NCBI RefSeq assembly: GCF_006346395.1
Contig: NZ_VDMS01000001.1
Span: 186,001-250,000, forward strand
DNA length: 64,000 nt
Direction of reading: 5' to 3'
Origin: Nocardioides plantarum
GTDB taxonomy: Bacteria > Actinomycetota > Actinomycetes > Propionibacteriales > Nocardioidaceae
The notes below the pieces were generated by a model. It saw only the letters and a list, made by a program, of their open reading frames with translations, was not told the origin of the DNA and did not search any database. The translations under genes were made by a program, and so were the position numbers. How positions within the stretch are numbered: position 1 is the first letter of the stretch; each line of letters begins with the position of its first letter. This document shows positions 43,001 to 52,335 of the stretch, piece by piece.

Positions 43001-45614
43001 AGCTGTCCTCACCGGGCGTCGTGGTCGACTGGAGCTCGGTGTAGTCGCCGTTCTCCTCGATCTTCTGGACCGGGTCCTCGTGGCTGTAGGCGTTGAAGTC
43101 GCCCGTGAGGAACACGGCGCCGCTGCCACCGAGGCTGGTGGAGAAGCTGGCGGCGAAGGTCTTCAGGGCCGCAGCCTGGTTGACGCGGTCGGGGTTGGCG
43201 TTGCCCTGCCCGGTGCCGTCGTTGGTGCCGGAGCCCTTGGACTTGAAGTGGTTGACCACCACGGCGAACGCGTTGCTGTCGGGGTCGCCGACCTTCTTGA
43301 AGCCCTGGGCCAGCGGCTCACGGGCGTTGCCGAACGGGGCCGAGCCGACGAGCACCTTGGAGGCGCCGACGAGCGAGACCTCGGAGGGCTTGTAGACGAA
43401 CGCCGTGCGGATGACGTCCTGCTCGGACTGGGCCGGCAGGTCGGCGGCGGCCGGCGAGGGAGCGAAGGCCCAGGTGCCGGCGCCGGCGTCGTCGTTGAGG
43501 GCGTCGACCAGGGTGCTGAGGGCGAAGTCGCGCGGCTTGCCGTAGAAGATCGAGTTCTCGACCTCCTCGAGCGACAGGATGCTGGCGTCGAGCGAGTTGA
43601 GCTCGTGCACGATCTTGTCCTGCTGGCGCTGCAGGTTGGCCGCGTTGGCCGCACCGCGGGGACCGTTGGGGTCGCACTGGTTGTTGGTGATCCGGTTGCC
43701 CGCGCGGTCGGTGTAGTAGCTGCAGGTCCCGCCGTTCTGGGAGACGAACTCCTCGCCGGTGGTCGGGAAGTAGTTGAGCACGTTGGCCGTGGCCAGCTTG
43801 ATCTCGCCGCCGACCTCGCCGGGGGCCTCGGGCCGGTTCTGGGCGAAGTTGACCTTGCCGGTCGGGTCGCCGGTGATCTGGCCGCCGGACGGCACGAACG
43901 TCGCCCCGTCGAAGCCGACGGTCAGGACCACGGGCTCGGGGAAGGTGACGGCCGCGTTGTTGCGCACGTAGTGCGTCGGCGTGAACCACGGGAGCGGGGA
44001 GCCGGTGTTGGCGGCCAGCGTGTAGTTCAGGGAGGAGCCGTCGTCCATGATGATCCGGTGGGCGTCGTTGTACGCCGTCCGGGCGGTGACCTGCGCCGCC
44101 TCGTTCTGGACGTCGTAGAGGTCGCTCGGGGCGACCAGGGCCCGGGTGCTCTCGGCCGCGAGGCCGAGCTCACCGAAGTTGGCGGTCGAGGTGCTCGGGT
44201 ACGGCGAGCCGTCATAGACGTCGGTCGTCGTGTACTTGCCCGTGGGGGCGAAGAGCTCGCCCTCCACCTTCTCGCGGGCGGTGGCCAGCGCCGAGGCCGA
44301 GAGGCAGGAGCCCTGGACGCAGTCGGTGCCGGGGACGACCGTCTTGGCGACGACAGCGGGCTGCGCGGTCGCGGCGGTGGTGACGGCGCTGGCGCCGGCG
44401 ACGTTGATCTCGGTGAGACCGAACGTGCCGAACTCGACGGCGGTGCCGGTCACGGTGACCGTCGAGCCCTTGGCCGGGTACGACGCCGCGGGGATGTTGG
44501 TGCCGGCGTAGACGAAGACGGCGTCGGAGGCGTCGGGCGTCGTGTCGGTGCCACCGGTCTGGATGTAGAAGCCGTTGAGGCCACCGGTCGGGAACGCCGC
44601 GGTGACGACACCGGTCGTGGTGACCGTCTGGTTGGCGTACGGCGTCGTCGCCGTCGTGCCCTGGATCTCGGCGATCGTGAGCTCGGCGCCGGGGGCCGTG
44701 ACCGTGTAGGTGAAGGTCGTGGTCGCCGTGGCCGGGGTCGCGGCCGAGTCGGTGACCGTCGCGGTCACCGTCGAGGTGCCGGCCGCGGTCGGGGTGCCGG
44801 AGACCTGGCCGGCGGAGCTGATGCTCAGCCCGTCGGGCAGGCCGGTGGCCGTCCACGTGTAGGGCGAGGTGCCACCGGTGGCGGCCAGGGTGAAGGGCGT
44901 GATGGCGGTGCCGGTCACGGCGGTCTTGTTGCCGGGGTTGGTCGCCGCGAGGTCACCCGGGGTGGTGGTGCCGCCGCCCGACTTGGTCGGGGTGGGGGTG
45001 CCGTTGGTGAAGTCGGCGGCGTTGTTGTTGGTGTCGGTGTGGTTGGCGTTGCGCGAGCCCGACGTGGTGTTGGACTGGTTGGCCGTGGTCGGCGCACCCT
45101 CGAAGGTCGTCGTCGCCGGGCCGAAGCCGAGCATGTCGATCACGGTCGTCGCGGACGTGGTGTCGCCCGCAGCACCGGTGTAGGCGGTCGGCGTGGTGAG
45201 CAGCAGGACCTGACCGGCGGTGCCGGACATGCCGAGCACGGTGCTGGTGACCAGGTCGGGGTCCAGCGCCGCGCCGACGCTGCCGGCCGCGGTCGTCTGG
45301 ATCAGGAAGGTGCTCCCCGCCGGGACGGACCCGGACAGGGTGGCCACGCCGCCGGAGCCGCCCGCGGCGCTGCGGTACTGCAGCCCCCGGCCGGCCAGGG
45401 AGATCGGCGCGTTCGTCGGGTTGTAGAGCTCGACGAAGTCGGCGTTGTACGGGGCGCCGGTGTTGCCACCGCCGCCGAAGACCTCGTTGATCACGAGGTC
45501 GCCGGGCACGGCGGCCTGGGCAGGGGCCGTGAGGCCGAGTGCTAGCGGACTCGCGACGAGACCGGCAACGAGCGTGCCGATCAACGTGCGGCGCTGTGGA
45601 GTGTGCATTGACAC
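40035..45614 (-). CDS. Secreted ExeM/NucH-type nuclease fused to a 5'-nucleotidase
   Basis: 1859 residues from the GTG at 45614 (VSMHTPQRRTLIG; ATG two codons later possible). Signal peptide to APAQA. Lamin-tail domain about 35-185, one He_PIG Ig repeat about 215-305, then an OB-fold segment (LTIAEIQGTTATTPYANQTV) as in ExeM. Endonuclease/exonuclease/phosphatase domain about 600-945: ATANVLNYFP, ILSLEEVEN, VVNHFKSKG, FLTGDFNAYSHEDP, LDHVFAN, ASDHNPEI. A 5'-nucleotidase module about 949-1575 (DVQILATNDFHGRIQ, VGNHEFDKG, GHTH) and three Ig-like domains follow. A single protein could degrade extracellular DNA and then dephosphorylate the nucleotides. Paralogue of its neighbour. Confidence 0.92.
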   Translation of the reverse strand: MSMHTPQRRTLIGTLVAGLVASPLALGLTAPAQAAVPGDLVINEVFGGGGNTGAPYNADFVELYNPTNAPISLAGRGLQYRSAAGGSGGVATLSGSVPAGSTFLIQTTAAGSVGAALDPDLVTSTVLGMSGTAGQVLLLTTPTAYTGAAGDTTSATTVIDMLGFGPATTTFEGAPTTANQSNTTSGSRNANHTDTNNNAADFTNGTPTPTKSGGGTTTPGDLAATNPGNKTAVTGTAITPFTLAATGGTSPYTWTATGLPDGLSISSAGQVSGTPTAAGTSTVTATVTDSAATPATATTTFTYTVTAPGAELTIAEIQGTTATTPYANQTVTTTGVVTAAFPTGGLNGFYIQTGGTDTTPDASDAVFVYAGTNIPAASYPAKGSTVTVTGTAVEFGTFGLTEINVAGASAVTTAATAQPAVVAKTVVPGTDCVQGSCLSASALATAREKVEGELFAPTGKYTTTDVYDGSPYPSTSTANFGELGLAAESTRALVAPSDLYDVQNEAAQVTARTAYNDAHRIIMDDGSSLNYTLAANTGSPLPWFTPTHYVRNNAAVTFPEPVVLTVGFDGATFVPSGGQITGDPTGKVNFAQNRPEAPGEVGGEIKLATANVLNYFPTTGEEFVSQNGGTCSYYTDRAGNRITNNQCDPNGPRGAANAANLQRQQDKIVHELNSLDASILSLEEVENSIFYGKPRDFALSTLVDALNDDAGAGTWAFAPSPAAADLPAQSEQDVIRTAFVYKPSEVSLVGASKVLVGSAPFGNAREPLAQGFKKVGDPDSNAFAVVVNHFKSKGSGTNDGTGQGNANPDRVNQAAALKTFAASFSTSLGGSGAVFLTGDFNAYSHEDPVQKIEENGDYTELQSTTTPGEDSYNFGGLDGSLDHVFANAAAEELVTGVDIWNINGDESVYQEYSRFNYNVTNLYNTEPYRASDHNPEIIGLTTSAAGETPVDVQILATNDFHGRIQNDTSSGSAGAAVLAGAVKQFKAANPATSFVAAGDLIGASTFESFIQNDEPTIDALNEAGLDVSAVGNHEFDKGYDDLVNRVMDRAEWTYIGANVKMRASGDPALEPSFVMNQGGVEVGYVGAVTEHLPELVAPGGIADIEVTNIANAVNAEADALKADGVDVVVLLVHEGAAGTDCATINSDTTSDFGKITSAVNGNVDAIVSGHTHLVYNCSQPVSSWANRPVTTRPIVSAGQYGTNLNKINFSVDATTGVVEAKTQSVLPLKSGTTGSTFNYPVDSATQSIVTTAVQQAEVLGAQVIGQIGGAYNRAKLADGTTENRGGESTLGNLVAEIQREQTSGSNRGAAQIAFMNPGGLRADLAGTVNGSSRDVTYKQAANVQPFANTLVNEALTGAQIKAALEQQWQPSGASRPFLKLGISKGFRYTYDPSAAQGSRIKTMSLNGTPIVLTDTYSVTVNSFLSTGGDNFTALNGTGRKQDTGVTDLQAQVDYFDAQTAPLAVDYSQRGVGVSIPSTDPETYPAGSTVTVNLSSLSMTGPNDLVDANVTATIDGQSVGSFPVTTTLQTALPGFDEVGTATAEVELPSNLAGGTHEIVFTGDKTGTVVKVPVEVEAAPGVGTTISATAADIVYGKAGSVSVTVTATGSDATPTGEVELRDGEDVLDSATLVDGKATFTLEARALEVGSHPLTVAYAGDDGFDPSTTEVTVTVVKATTTVTATSSPTSVTVLRSRNTVTAAVTADGYTPTGTVEIRRGSTVLGTGELNSQGRVAIRVGPYASVGTATLTVVYRGDERASSDTTTVQVKVIKQTPTLTITTVASARKGTQPTVKVAVTGDGAVVTGRASFTVGGKTATITLVNGKAQYKMPKITKDTAVTVRYNGSTTFNTVSKRIVIKLR

Positions 45615-45784
45615 AGGGAGAGAACCCTTCGAGGGGGACGATGGAGCGGTGAGATGCCCGAGGTGAGCCATCGCACCTTACGTTGTCGCGAAGGGTGATT
45701 CGTCCGTTCCAAAGCGAAATCCTGTAAAACCCTGCGGTCCGGAAGAAGTCCGGGAGGTTTCGCAGGGATGCTGAAACTTGCGTT
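45615..45784. other. Intergenic region between pgsA and the giant nuclease gene
   Basis: 170 bp, less GC-rich than its surroundings. It holds CCCTGCG...CGCAGGG (45730-45767) enclosing CCGGA-AGAAG-TCCGG, and a second perfect hairpin CTGAAAC-TTGC-GTTTCAG (45771-45788) that overlaps the pgsA stop. These probably terminate pgsA. The promoter of the nuclease gene should lie between here and 45614. Confidence 0.6.
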
Positions 45785-46393
45785 TCAGACTGCCGGAGCT
45801 TGGCGACGCTGGCGGAGGAAGTCGCGGAAGAACTCGTAGCCGGACCACATCGTCATCGCCACGGCGCCGGCGAGCAGGGCCTGGGCGAGGTAGAACAGCC
45901 CGTCGCCGGGGAGGTCGCCCCAGCCGGTGAGCTGGCGACCCGGCAGGGTCAGTCCGCCCAGGGCGAAGACCTGGAGCAGCGTCTTGATCTTGCCGCTCTG
46001 CGCGGCTGCGATGACGACGTCCTTGGCGACCGAGAGCCGCAGGAGCGTCACCGACCACTCGCGCAGCAGCACGACGATCGTCACCCACCACCAGATGTCA
46101 CCGGTCACCGAGAGCGCGATGAACGCCATCCCGGTCATCAGCTTGTCGGCGATCGGGTCGGCGATCTTGCCGAAGTCGGTGACCAGGCCGCGGCTGCGGG
46201 CGATGTCGCCGTCGATCTTGTCGGTGATCATCGCGACCGCGAAGACCCCGTAGGCCAGGCATCGCCACAGGATCGAGTCGTGGTCGTGACCCAGCAGGAA
46301 CCAGCCGTAGACCGGCACCAGCACGATCCGCAGCGTGGTGAGTGCGTTGGGGAGGTTCCAGTTGCTGACGACCGGCTGCTGAGGTGGGGTCAC
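45785..46393 (-). CDS. pgsA: CDP-diacylglycerol-glycerol-3-phosphate 3-phosphatidyltransferase
   Basis: 202 residues from the GTG at 46393, overlapping the rimO stop. It makes phosphatidylglycerolphosphate, or in this phylum possibly a phosphatidylinositol-type lipid, at the membrane. [20 protein letters not shown] begins the family. The CDP-alcohol motif is complete: [20 protein letters not shown] followed by IADK. Four to six helices. The C-terminus appears intact. cinA normally follows directly; here 12.4 kb separates them. Confidence 0.95.
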   Translation of the reverse strand: MTPPQQPVVSNWNLPNALTTLRIVLVPVYGWFLLGHDHDSILWRCLAYGVFAVAMITDKIDGDIARSRGLVTDFGKIADPIADKLMTGMAFIALSVTGDIWWWVTIVVLLREWSVTLLRLSVAKDVVIAAAQSGKIKTLLQVFALGGLTLPGRQLTGWGDLPGDGLFYLAQALLAGAVAMTMWSGYEFFRDFLRQRRQAPAV

Positions 46394-47802
46394 CGGGCCG
46401 GACCCGTGGGTCGGGCGACGAGGTCGACGCCGTCGGTGCCGACGACCACCGCGGGCACCAGGTCGCCGATCGCGAAGGTGCCCTCGCTGAGCGAGGTGGT
46501 GCCGTCGACCTCCGGCCCCTGGTGGACCGAGCGCCCCTCGGCCCGACCGCCGTGGGCCTGGTCCTCGACGTCCTCCACCAGCACGAGCACCTCCTCGCCC
46601 AGCCGCTCCTCGGCGCGCTGCGCGGTGAGCTCCTCGACCAGGGCGGTGACGTGCTGGGCGCGGGCCCAGACCTCGTCGGGGTCGAGCTTGTCGTCGTACG
46701 ACGCCGCCTCGGTGCCGTCCTCGTCGGAGTAGCCGAACACCCCGGTCACGTCGAGCCGGGCGGCCTCGAGGAAGTCGCACAGGGTCTGCAGGTCGTCCTC
46801 GGTCTCGCCGGGGAAGCCCACGATGACGTTGGACCGCACGCCGGCCAGCGGCGCGTGAGACCGGACCTGGTCGAGCAGGCCAAGGAAGCTCTCGGGGTCG
46901 CCGAAGCGACGCATCCGACGTAGCACGGTGGCGCTGGCGTGCTGGAAGGACAGGTCGAAGTAGGGCGCGACGCCCGGGGTCGTGGCGATCGCCTCGACCA
47001 GGCCGGGGCGGGTCTCGGCAGGCTGCAGGTAGGACACCCGCACGACGTCGATCCCGTCGATCGCGGTCAGCTCGGGCAGCATCGTCTCGAGCAGGCGCAG
47101 GTCGCCGAGGTCCTTGCCGTAGGACGTGGAGTTCTCCGAGACCAGGAACAGCTCCCGCGCCCCCTGGCCGGCCAGCCACCGGGCCTCGGCGATCACGTCG
47201 GAGGGGCGGCGGCTGACGAAGGAGCCGCGGAAGCTCGGGATCGCGCAGAACGTGCAGCGGCGGTCGCAGCCGCTGGCCAGCTTGAGCGGGGCCATCGGCC
47301 CGGACTCCAGACGCGCGCGGGGGGCGACCTCGGGGGCCTGACGCTCGGCCGGGCTGATCGGCAGCAGCAGCCGGCGGTCGGACGGCGTGTGCGGGTGGTG
47401 GGTCTCCCCCGCCACGATCGAGCGCAGCCGACCCGCGATGTCGGGGTAGTCGTCGAACCCGAGCACGGCGTCGACCTCGGGCAGCGAGGTGGCCAGGTCT
47501 TTGCCGTAGCGCTCCGACATGCAGCCCACGGCCACCACGGCCCGGGTGTGACCGCCCTTGCCGGCGGACGCCTTGAGGTCGGCGGCCTCGAGCAGCGCGT
47601 CGACGGAGTCCTTCTTGGCCTGCTCCACGAAGCCGCAGGTGTTGACCACGACCGTGTCGGCGTCGGCCGGGTCGGAGACGAGGCGGAACCCGTCGGCGGC
47701 CAGGCGGCCGGCCAGCTCCTCGGAGTCGACCTCGTTGCGCGCGCACCCCAGGGTGAGCATCGCGACGGAGAGGGGTGCGGCGGGGGCGGCGTCAGTGGTC
47801 AT
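46390..47802 (-). CDS. rimO: Ribosomal protein S12 methylthiotransferase RimO
   Basis: 470 residues from the ATG at 47802 with GGAGGT upstream. A radical-SAM enzyme adding a methylthio group to an Asp of ribosomal protein S12. N-terminal MTTase domain with three Cys ([43 protein letters not shown]), radical-SAM cluster [15 protein letters not shown], and C-terminal TRAM domain ([20 protein letters not shown]). Directly upstream of pgsA with a 4-bp overlap. Confidence 0.96.
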   Translation of the reverse strand: MTTDAAPAAPLSVAMLTLGCARNEVDSEELAGRLAADGFRLVSDPADADTVVVNTCGFVEQAKKDSVDALLEAADLKASAGKGGHTRAVVAVGCMSERYGKDLATSLPEVDAVLGFDDYPDIAGRLRSIVAGETHHPHTPSDRRLLLPISPAERQAPEVAPRARLESGPMAPLKLASGCDRRCTFCAIPSFRGSFVSRRPSDVIAEARWLAGQGARELFLVSENSTSYGKDLGDLRLLETMLPELTAIDGIDVVRVSYLQPAETRPGLVEAIATTPGVAPYFDLSFQHASATVLRRMRRFGDPESFLGLLDQVRSHAPLAGVRSNVIVGFPGETEDDLQTLCDFLEAARLDVTGVFGYSDEDGTEAASYDDKLDPDEVWARAQHVTALVEELTAQRAEERLGEEVLVLVEDVEDQAHGGRAEGRSVHQGPEVDGTTSLSEGTFAIGDLVPAVVVGTDGVDLVARPTGPAR

Positions 47803-47927
47803 AGGTACCTCCGAGTATGCCGGTGGCCGCCGGGGCACGCCGATTCGTGGACGCGCCCCCACCAGGTGAGGTGGGTGACGTCGGTGACGTCGCGGGCTGG
47901 CGACCGGCTGGCGACGGGCTGGTCTGG

Positions 47928-49379
47928 CTACTTGGGCACGTAGGTGCGGGCGGCGTCCGAGCCGGACGAGCCGAGCGGCCCCTTCTCGTCACCGTCGACG
48001 GTGACGACCAGGCCGCCGTCGGTGCTGTTGATGCGCACGGGCGGCACCACGACGAGCTTGGCGGTCTGGTTGAACGGGAGGTCCTCGTCGAAGACGACGC
48101 GGCTGCGACCGTCGCGGACGACGACCCGGGCGCCGCCGCTGACGGCGGTGAAGCTGACCGGGACCCGGGTGGTCGAGCCGCTGAGGCGGGCCGTGTTGCC
48201 GGGAGAGCCGTTGAGCGGGGGCTGGTCGGAGACCGGCGTCGGAGCGTCGGTGACCAGGCGCGCGACCGACCAGAGGAGCACGACGGCCATCACCGCGGCG
48301 ACCAGCACCGACCAGTTGACCCGACCGCGCGTGCCCTGGAGACCGCGGCCCGTGGCGGTGGCGAGGTCGGCCTCGAAGACCCGACGCGGGTCGATCGGGG
48401 CGCCGGCGTAGTGCTCGTCGTACGCCGCCACGAGGGGCTCGGCGTCGAGCCCGAGGATGCGGCCCAGCGTGCGCAGGTGGCCGCGGGCGTAGAAGTCGCC
48501 GCCGCACGGCCCGAAGTCGTCGAGCTCGATGGACTCGATGACGTGCGGGCGAATCCGGGTGCGCTCGGCCAGCTGGTCGACGCTGAGCCCGAGCCGCGTC
48601 CGGGCCGCCACGAGGACGGGGCCCACGACCGGGTCGGCCGGGGTCTCGGGCACGTCGTCGGCGTCGATGAGGATCGTCGAGGTCGTCGAGGCGTCGGTGG
48701 GCAGCGGCAGCTGCACGACCGAGGTCTCGTCGGCGGGCCCGGCCCTCGTCAGCGCAGGAGCCTTGTCGAGGGTGACCTCCTGGCGGCGCACGGGGGCGGT
48801 CTCGCGCGCCGGCTCCGGAGACTCGGACGGGACCGAGGGGCCCGAGGGCTCGTCGGGGCCGGGCTCGACCACGGTGGTGCGACCCTCGCTGAGGTCGAGC
48901 AGCGCGTCACCCAGCTCGTGCCAGTCGGACCCGGTCAGCTGGGTCGACAGCGACAGCCGGACCGACAGCACCCGGCCGTCGAGCTCGACGACGCCGAGGG
49001 AGCCGTCGCCGAGCAGGGAGGTGCGGGGACGGTGCTCGACACGGTCGACGTCGTCCCACGCGACCCCGTGCCACACCCGCCCTCGGCGCACCCGGACGCC
49101 CTGGTGGTCGACGACCATGAGCGGTGCTCGCGCGTCGAGGACGGCCGCGAGGTGCAGCGCCCCGATCACGCCGGTCAGCAGGCACAGCGCCCAGTCGAGG
49201 ACCGAGCCCGTGCCGGCGGCCCGCACGAGGTAGGCCACCGACACCGCGGCCGCGGTGGCGCCGACCAGAGCGGAGAGCGGCCCGTCACGACGTACCTCCA
49301 CGGTGTCGTCGTAGGTGTCGTGGAGCTCGTCCGCCTCGGCGGACCCGCCGTCGACCGGGTGCGAAAGATCAGTGCTCAC
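47928..49379 (-). CDS. RodZ-like helix-turn-helix membrane protein with N-terminal PH-like module
   Basis: 483 residues from the GTG at 49379, overlapping the ftsK stop. Residues about 33-75 form two helices and 78-145 a PH-like strand-rich domain ([20 protein letters not shown]). After a Pro/Glu linker, residues about 250-325 are the RodZ HTH ([47 protein letters not shown]). One membrane helix follows at about 354-376, and then an extracytoplasmic DUF4115-type domain ([19 protein letters not shown]). RodZ proteins link MreB-like scaffolds to the wall machinery; the N-terminal fusion is the unusual part. Confidence 0.85.
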   Translation of the reverse strand: MSTDLSHPVDGGSAEADELHDTYDDTVEVRRDGPLSALVGATAAAVSVAYLVRAAGTGSVLDWALCLLTGVIGALHLAAVLDARAPLMVVDHQGVRVRRGRVWHGVAWDDVDRVEHRPRTSLLGDGSLGVVELDGRVLSVRLSLSTQLTGSDWHELGDALLDLSEGRTTVVEPGPDEPSGPSVPSESPEPARETAPVRRQEVTLDKAPALTRAGPADETSVVQLPLPTDASTTSTILIDADDVPETPADPVVGPVLVAARTRLGLSVDQLAERTRIRPHVIESIELDDFGPCGGDFYARGHLRTLGRILGLDAEPLVAAYDEHYAGAPIDPRRVFEADLATATGRGLQGTRGRVNWSVLVAAVMAVVLLWSVARLVTDAPTPVSDQPPLNGSPGNTARLSGSTTRVPVSFTAVSGGARVVVRDGRSRVVFDEDLPFNQTAKLVVVPPVRINSTDGGLVVTVDGDEKGPLGSSGSDAARTYVPK

Positions 49380-52087
49380 TGCTCCCCCTGGATGGTCATG
49401 ATCACGGCGTCGATCTCGTCGGGCTTGATGAGCACGTCGCGGGCCTTGGAGCCCTCACTGGGCCCCACCACTCCCCTGCTCTCCATGATGTCCATCAGCC
49501 GGCCCGCCTTGGCGAACCCGACGCGCAGCTTGCGCTGCAGCATCGAGGTCGACCCGAACTGCGTCGACACCACGAGCTCGATCGCCTGCACCACGAGGTC
49601 CAGGTCGTCGCCGATGTCGTCGTCGAGCACCTTGTTGCTGGCGGCGGGGGCGGTGACGTCGTCGCGGTAGGTCGGCTGCAGCTGGGTCTTGCAGTGCTTG
49701 ACGACCTGGGCGATCTCGGCCTCGGTGACCCAGGCGCCCTGCACGCGGATCGCCTTGGAGGTGCCCATCGGCAGGAACAGCCCGTCGCCCTGACCGACGA
49801 GCTTCTCGGCCCCGGGCTGGTCGAGGATGACGCGGCTGTCGGCCAGCGACGAGGTCGCGAAGGCCAGGCGCGAGGGCACGTTGGCCTTGATCAGGCCGGT
49901 GACGACGTCGACCGAGGGACGCTGCGTCGCGAGCACCAGGTGGATGCCGGCGGCGCGGGCGAGCTGGGTGATGCGGACGATGGCGTCCTCGACGTCACGC
50001 GGGGCGACCATCATCAGGTCGGCGAGCTCGTCGACGATGACCAGTAGGTAGGGGTACGGCGTCAGCACGCGCTCGCTGCCCTCGGGCAGCTCGACCTTGC
50101 CGGCCCGCACGGCCTTGTTGAAGTCGTCGATGTGGCGGAACCCGAAGTTGGCCAGGTCGTCGTAGCGCAGGTCCATCTCGCGCACGACCCACGCGAGCGC
50201 CTCGGCGGCCTTCTTGGGGTTGGTGATGATCGGGGTGATCAGGTGGGGCACGCCCTCGTAGGCGTTGAGCTCGACCCGCTTGGGGTCGACCATGATCATC
50301 CGGACCTCGTCGGGCGTGGCGCGCATGAGCACCGAGGTGATCATCGAGTTGATGAACGACGACTTGCCCGAGCCGGTGGCGCCGGCGACGAGCAGGTGCG
50401 GCATCTTCGCGAGGTTGGCGACCACGAAGCCGCCCTCGACGTCCTTCCCGAGCCCGGCGACCATCGGGTGGTGGTCGCCGCGGGCGGTGCCCGAGCGGAG
50501 CACGTCGCCGAGGCTGACGATCTCCTTGTCGACGTTGGGGATCTCGATGCCGACCGCGGACTTGCCGGGGATCGGGCTGAGGATCCGCACCTCGGCCGAG
50601 GCGACGGCGTAGGAGATGTTCTTCTGGATGCCGGTGATCTTCTCGACCTTGACCGCCGGGCCGAGCTCGACCTCGTAGCGGGTCACCGTCGGGCCGCGGG
50701 TGTAGCCGGTGACATGGGCGTCGATCCCGAACTCGACGAGCACCTGGGTCAGCCGGTCGACGACCGCGTCGCTGGCCTGGGACCGCGCCTTGTGGGGCGA
50801 GCCCTCCTTGAGCACGTCGTTGGCGGGCAGCGAGTAGACGATGTCGCCGGACAGGGCGAGCTGCTCCATGCGCGGCTCGATCGGCGTGTGCGGCGGCGGC
50901 TCGAGCGGACCGTCGTCGACCTCGACGACAGGCTGGACGGCGGGCTGGACGACGGGCTCGACCTCCGCGTCGGTCCGCATCGGCACGGGACGCGGACGCC
51001 GCGACGGCGGGGCGACCGGCTCGTCCGTGTGCGCCAGCGCCACGTCGAGGGCGTCGAACGCCTCGGTGGGCAGGCCCTCGTCCGGGACGGGCGCGGCGGC
51101 GGGCTTGCGGCGACGCTTCTTGACCTCGCGGTCCTCGAGCAGCAGCGGGGTGTCGTACGCCGGGTCGCCGAGGTCGGGGTCGATCGTGTCGTCGATGGCG
51201 CGACCGTGGGCCGTCTCGTCGACGGGCGGGCGACCGACGGCGAAGTCGTAGAGGTCGCGCAGCCGCTCGGGCACGCGGTAGAGCGGCGTCGAGGTGATGA
51301 CCAGGACACCGAACACGGCCACCAGCACCAGCAGCGGGACGACGACGGCCGCGGACTGCAGCAGGTCGAGCAGGAGGGAGGAGACGACGTAGCCGACCGC
51401 TCCCCCGCCCTCACGCAGCGGCGTGGTGTCGCCCTCGACGGGCTGGGGGTTGCCGGAGGCGATGTGGACGACGCCGAGCACGCCGAGGCCCAACGCGGAC
51501 CAGCCGACGGCCTGACGGCCCGCGGGGCCCTGGTCGACGGGGTGGCGCATCAGCCGCCAGCCGGCCCAGACCAGGGCCAGCGGCACGAGCCAGCCGACCT
51601 TGCCCAGGGTGCCGACGACCGCGGTGCGGCCGAGGTCCATGGCCCCACCGGCGGCGGCGAACCACACGGCTGCGCCGGTGACGACGGCCAGGCCGACCAG
51701 GAACAACCCGGCCCCGTCGCGGCGGTGCTCGGGCTCGAGGTCGCGGGCGCTGCGGCCCATCCCGCGTACGGCGGCGCCGATCCCGTGCGCCAGCGCCAGC
51801 CACAGTGCGACCACCCCGCGCAGGACGGTCCGCAGGACCCGGGCGACCGGACCGGGTCCGGAGCGCACCGCCCGGGGTGCCGGTCGCGTGCGCGCGGCCG
51901 GGCGGCGGGAGGACGTCGCGGACTTCTTCGGGGGGGTCTTCCGCGCGTTCCGGGGTGTGGCACTCGATCGGTTCTGTCCACTGCGGGCCGAGGCCCTGCC
52001 GGAACCGGACTTGCCGGTGCCGGACGTGCTGCGGGAGGACGTGCTCGAGCTGCGCGACCCCGGCGGGGAAGACGTACGGGTCGCCAT
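49376..52087 (-). CDS. ftsK: DNA translocase FtsK/SpoIIIE
   Basis: 903 residues. The Ser/Arg/Pro-rich N-terminus is followed by about four helices (residues 85-260), a linker of about 200 residues, and the motor. Walker A is [18 protein letters not shown] near residue 567, Walker [14 protein letters not shown]. The C-terminal winged-helix gamma domain ([20 protein letters not shown]) reads polar DNA motifs. It pumps chromosomes through the closing septum. The stop overlaps the rodZ-like start. Confidence 0.97.
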   Translation of the reverse strand: MATRTSSPPGSRSSSTSSRSTSGTGKSGSGRASARSGQNRSSATPRNARKTPPKKSATSSRRPAARTRPAPRAVRSGPGPVARVLRTVLRGVVALWLALAHGIGAAVRGMGRSARDLEPEHRRDGAGLFLVGLAVVTGAAVWFAAAGGAMDLGRTAVVGTLGKVGWLVPLALVWAGWRLMRHPVDQGPAGRQAVGWSALGLGVLGVVHIASGNPQPVEGDTTPLREGGGAVGYVVSSLLLDLLQSAAVVVPLLVLVAVFGVLVITSTPLYRVPERLRDLYDFAVGRPPVDETAHGRAIDDTIDPDLGDPAYDTPLLLEDREVKKRRRKPAAAPVPDEGLPTEAFDALDVALAHTDEPVAPPSRRPRPVPMRTDAEVEPVVQPAVQPVVEVDDGPLEPPPHTPIEPRMEQLALSGDIVYSLPANDVLKEGSPHKARSQASDAVVDRLTQVLVEFGIDAHVTGYTRGPTVTRYEVELGPAVKVEKITGIQKNISYAVASAEVRILSPIPGKSAVGIEIPNVDKEIVSLGDVLRSGTARGDHHPMVAGLGKDVEGGFVVANLAKMPHLLVAGATGSGKSSFINSMITSVLMRATPDEVRMIMVDPKRVELNAYEGVPHLITPIITNPKKAAEALAWVVREMDLRYDDLANFGFRHIDDFNKAVRAGKVELPEGSERVLTPYPYLLVIVDELADLMMVAPRDVEDAIVRITQLARAAGIHLVLATQRPSVDVVTGLIKANVPSRLAFATSSLADSRVILDQPGAEKLVGQGDGLFLPMGTSKAIRVQGAWVTEAEIAQVVKHCKTQLQPTYRDDVTAPAASNKVLDDDIGDDLDLVVQAIELVVSTQFGSTSMLQRKLRVGFAKAGRLMDIMESRGVVGPSEGSKARDVLIKPDEIDAVIMTIQGEQ

Positions 52088-52335
52088 GCCACCAACCTAG
52101 GTGATCGCCACATGCGTCACAGGGATCACGCGGATGCGTGTCGCCCCCACCCGTCACAGGCCGGTCACACCTCGCACGGAGTCGACCCAGGGCGGACGTG
52201 GCTCGGACGGACCATTCGGTTACCGGCTCGTGACCACCCGGACCTAGACCATCCGGAGATAGGTCCTTAAGGTGCATCTTTGGTGGGCCACATCACAGGC
52301 GGCCGACAACTTCATTCTCTCGGGAGGAACACCAC
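52088..52335. other. Divergent intergenic region between ftsK and the M4 protease
   Basis: 248 bp holding the promoters of both genes. A strong ribosome site GGGAGGAA precedes the protease GTG. The segment 52250-52320 is less GC-rich (CCTTAAGGTGCATCTTTGG). No specific operator could be identified. Confidence 0.4.

Noticed and set aside
33500-45000. Repeated segments read as a possible CRISPR or satellite array
   Set aside because: They are protein-module repeats (nucleotidase and Ig domains) with a period of hundreds of codons.
34087-45545. Two plus-strand open frames of about 2000 and 1880 codons opposite the giant nucleotidase genes
   Set aside because: They are third-position shadows with repetitive Val/Gly/Asp/Arg sequence; the minus strand has signal peptides and recognisable domains.
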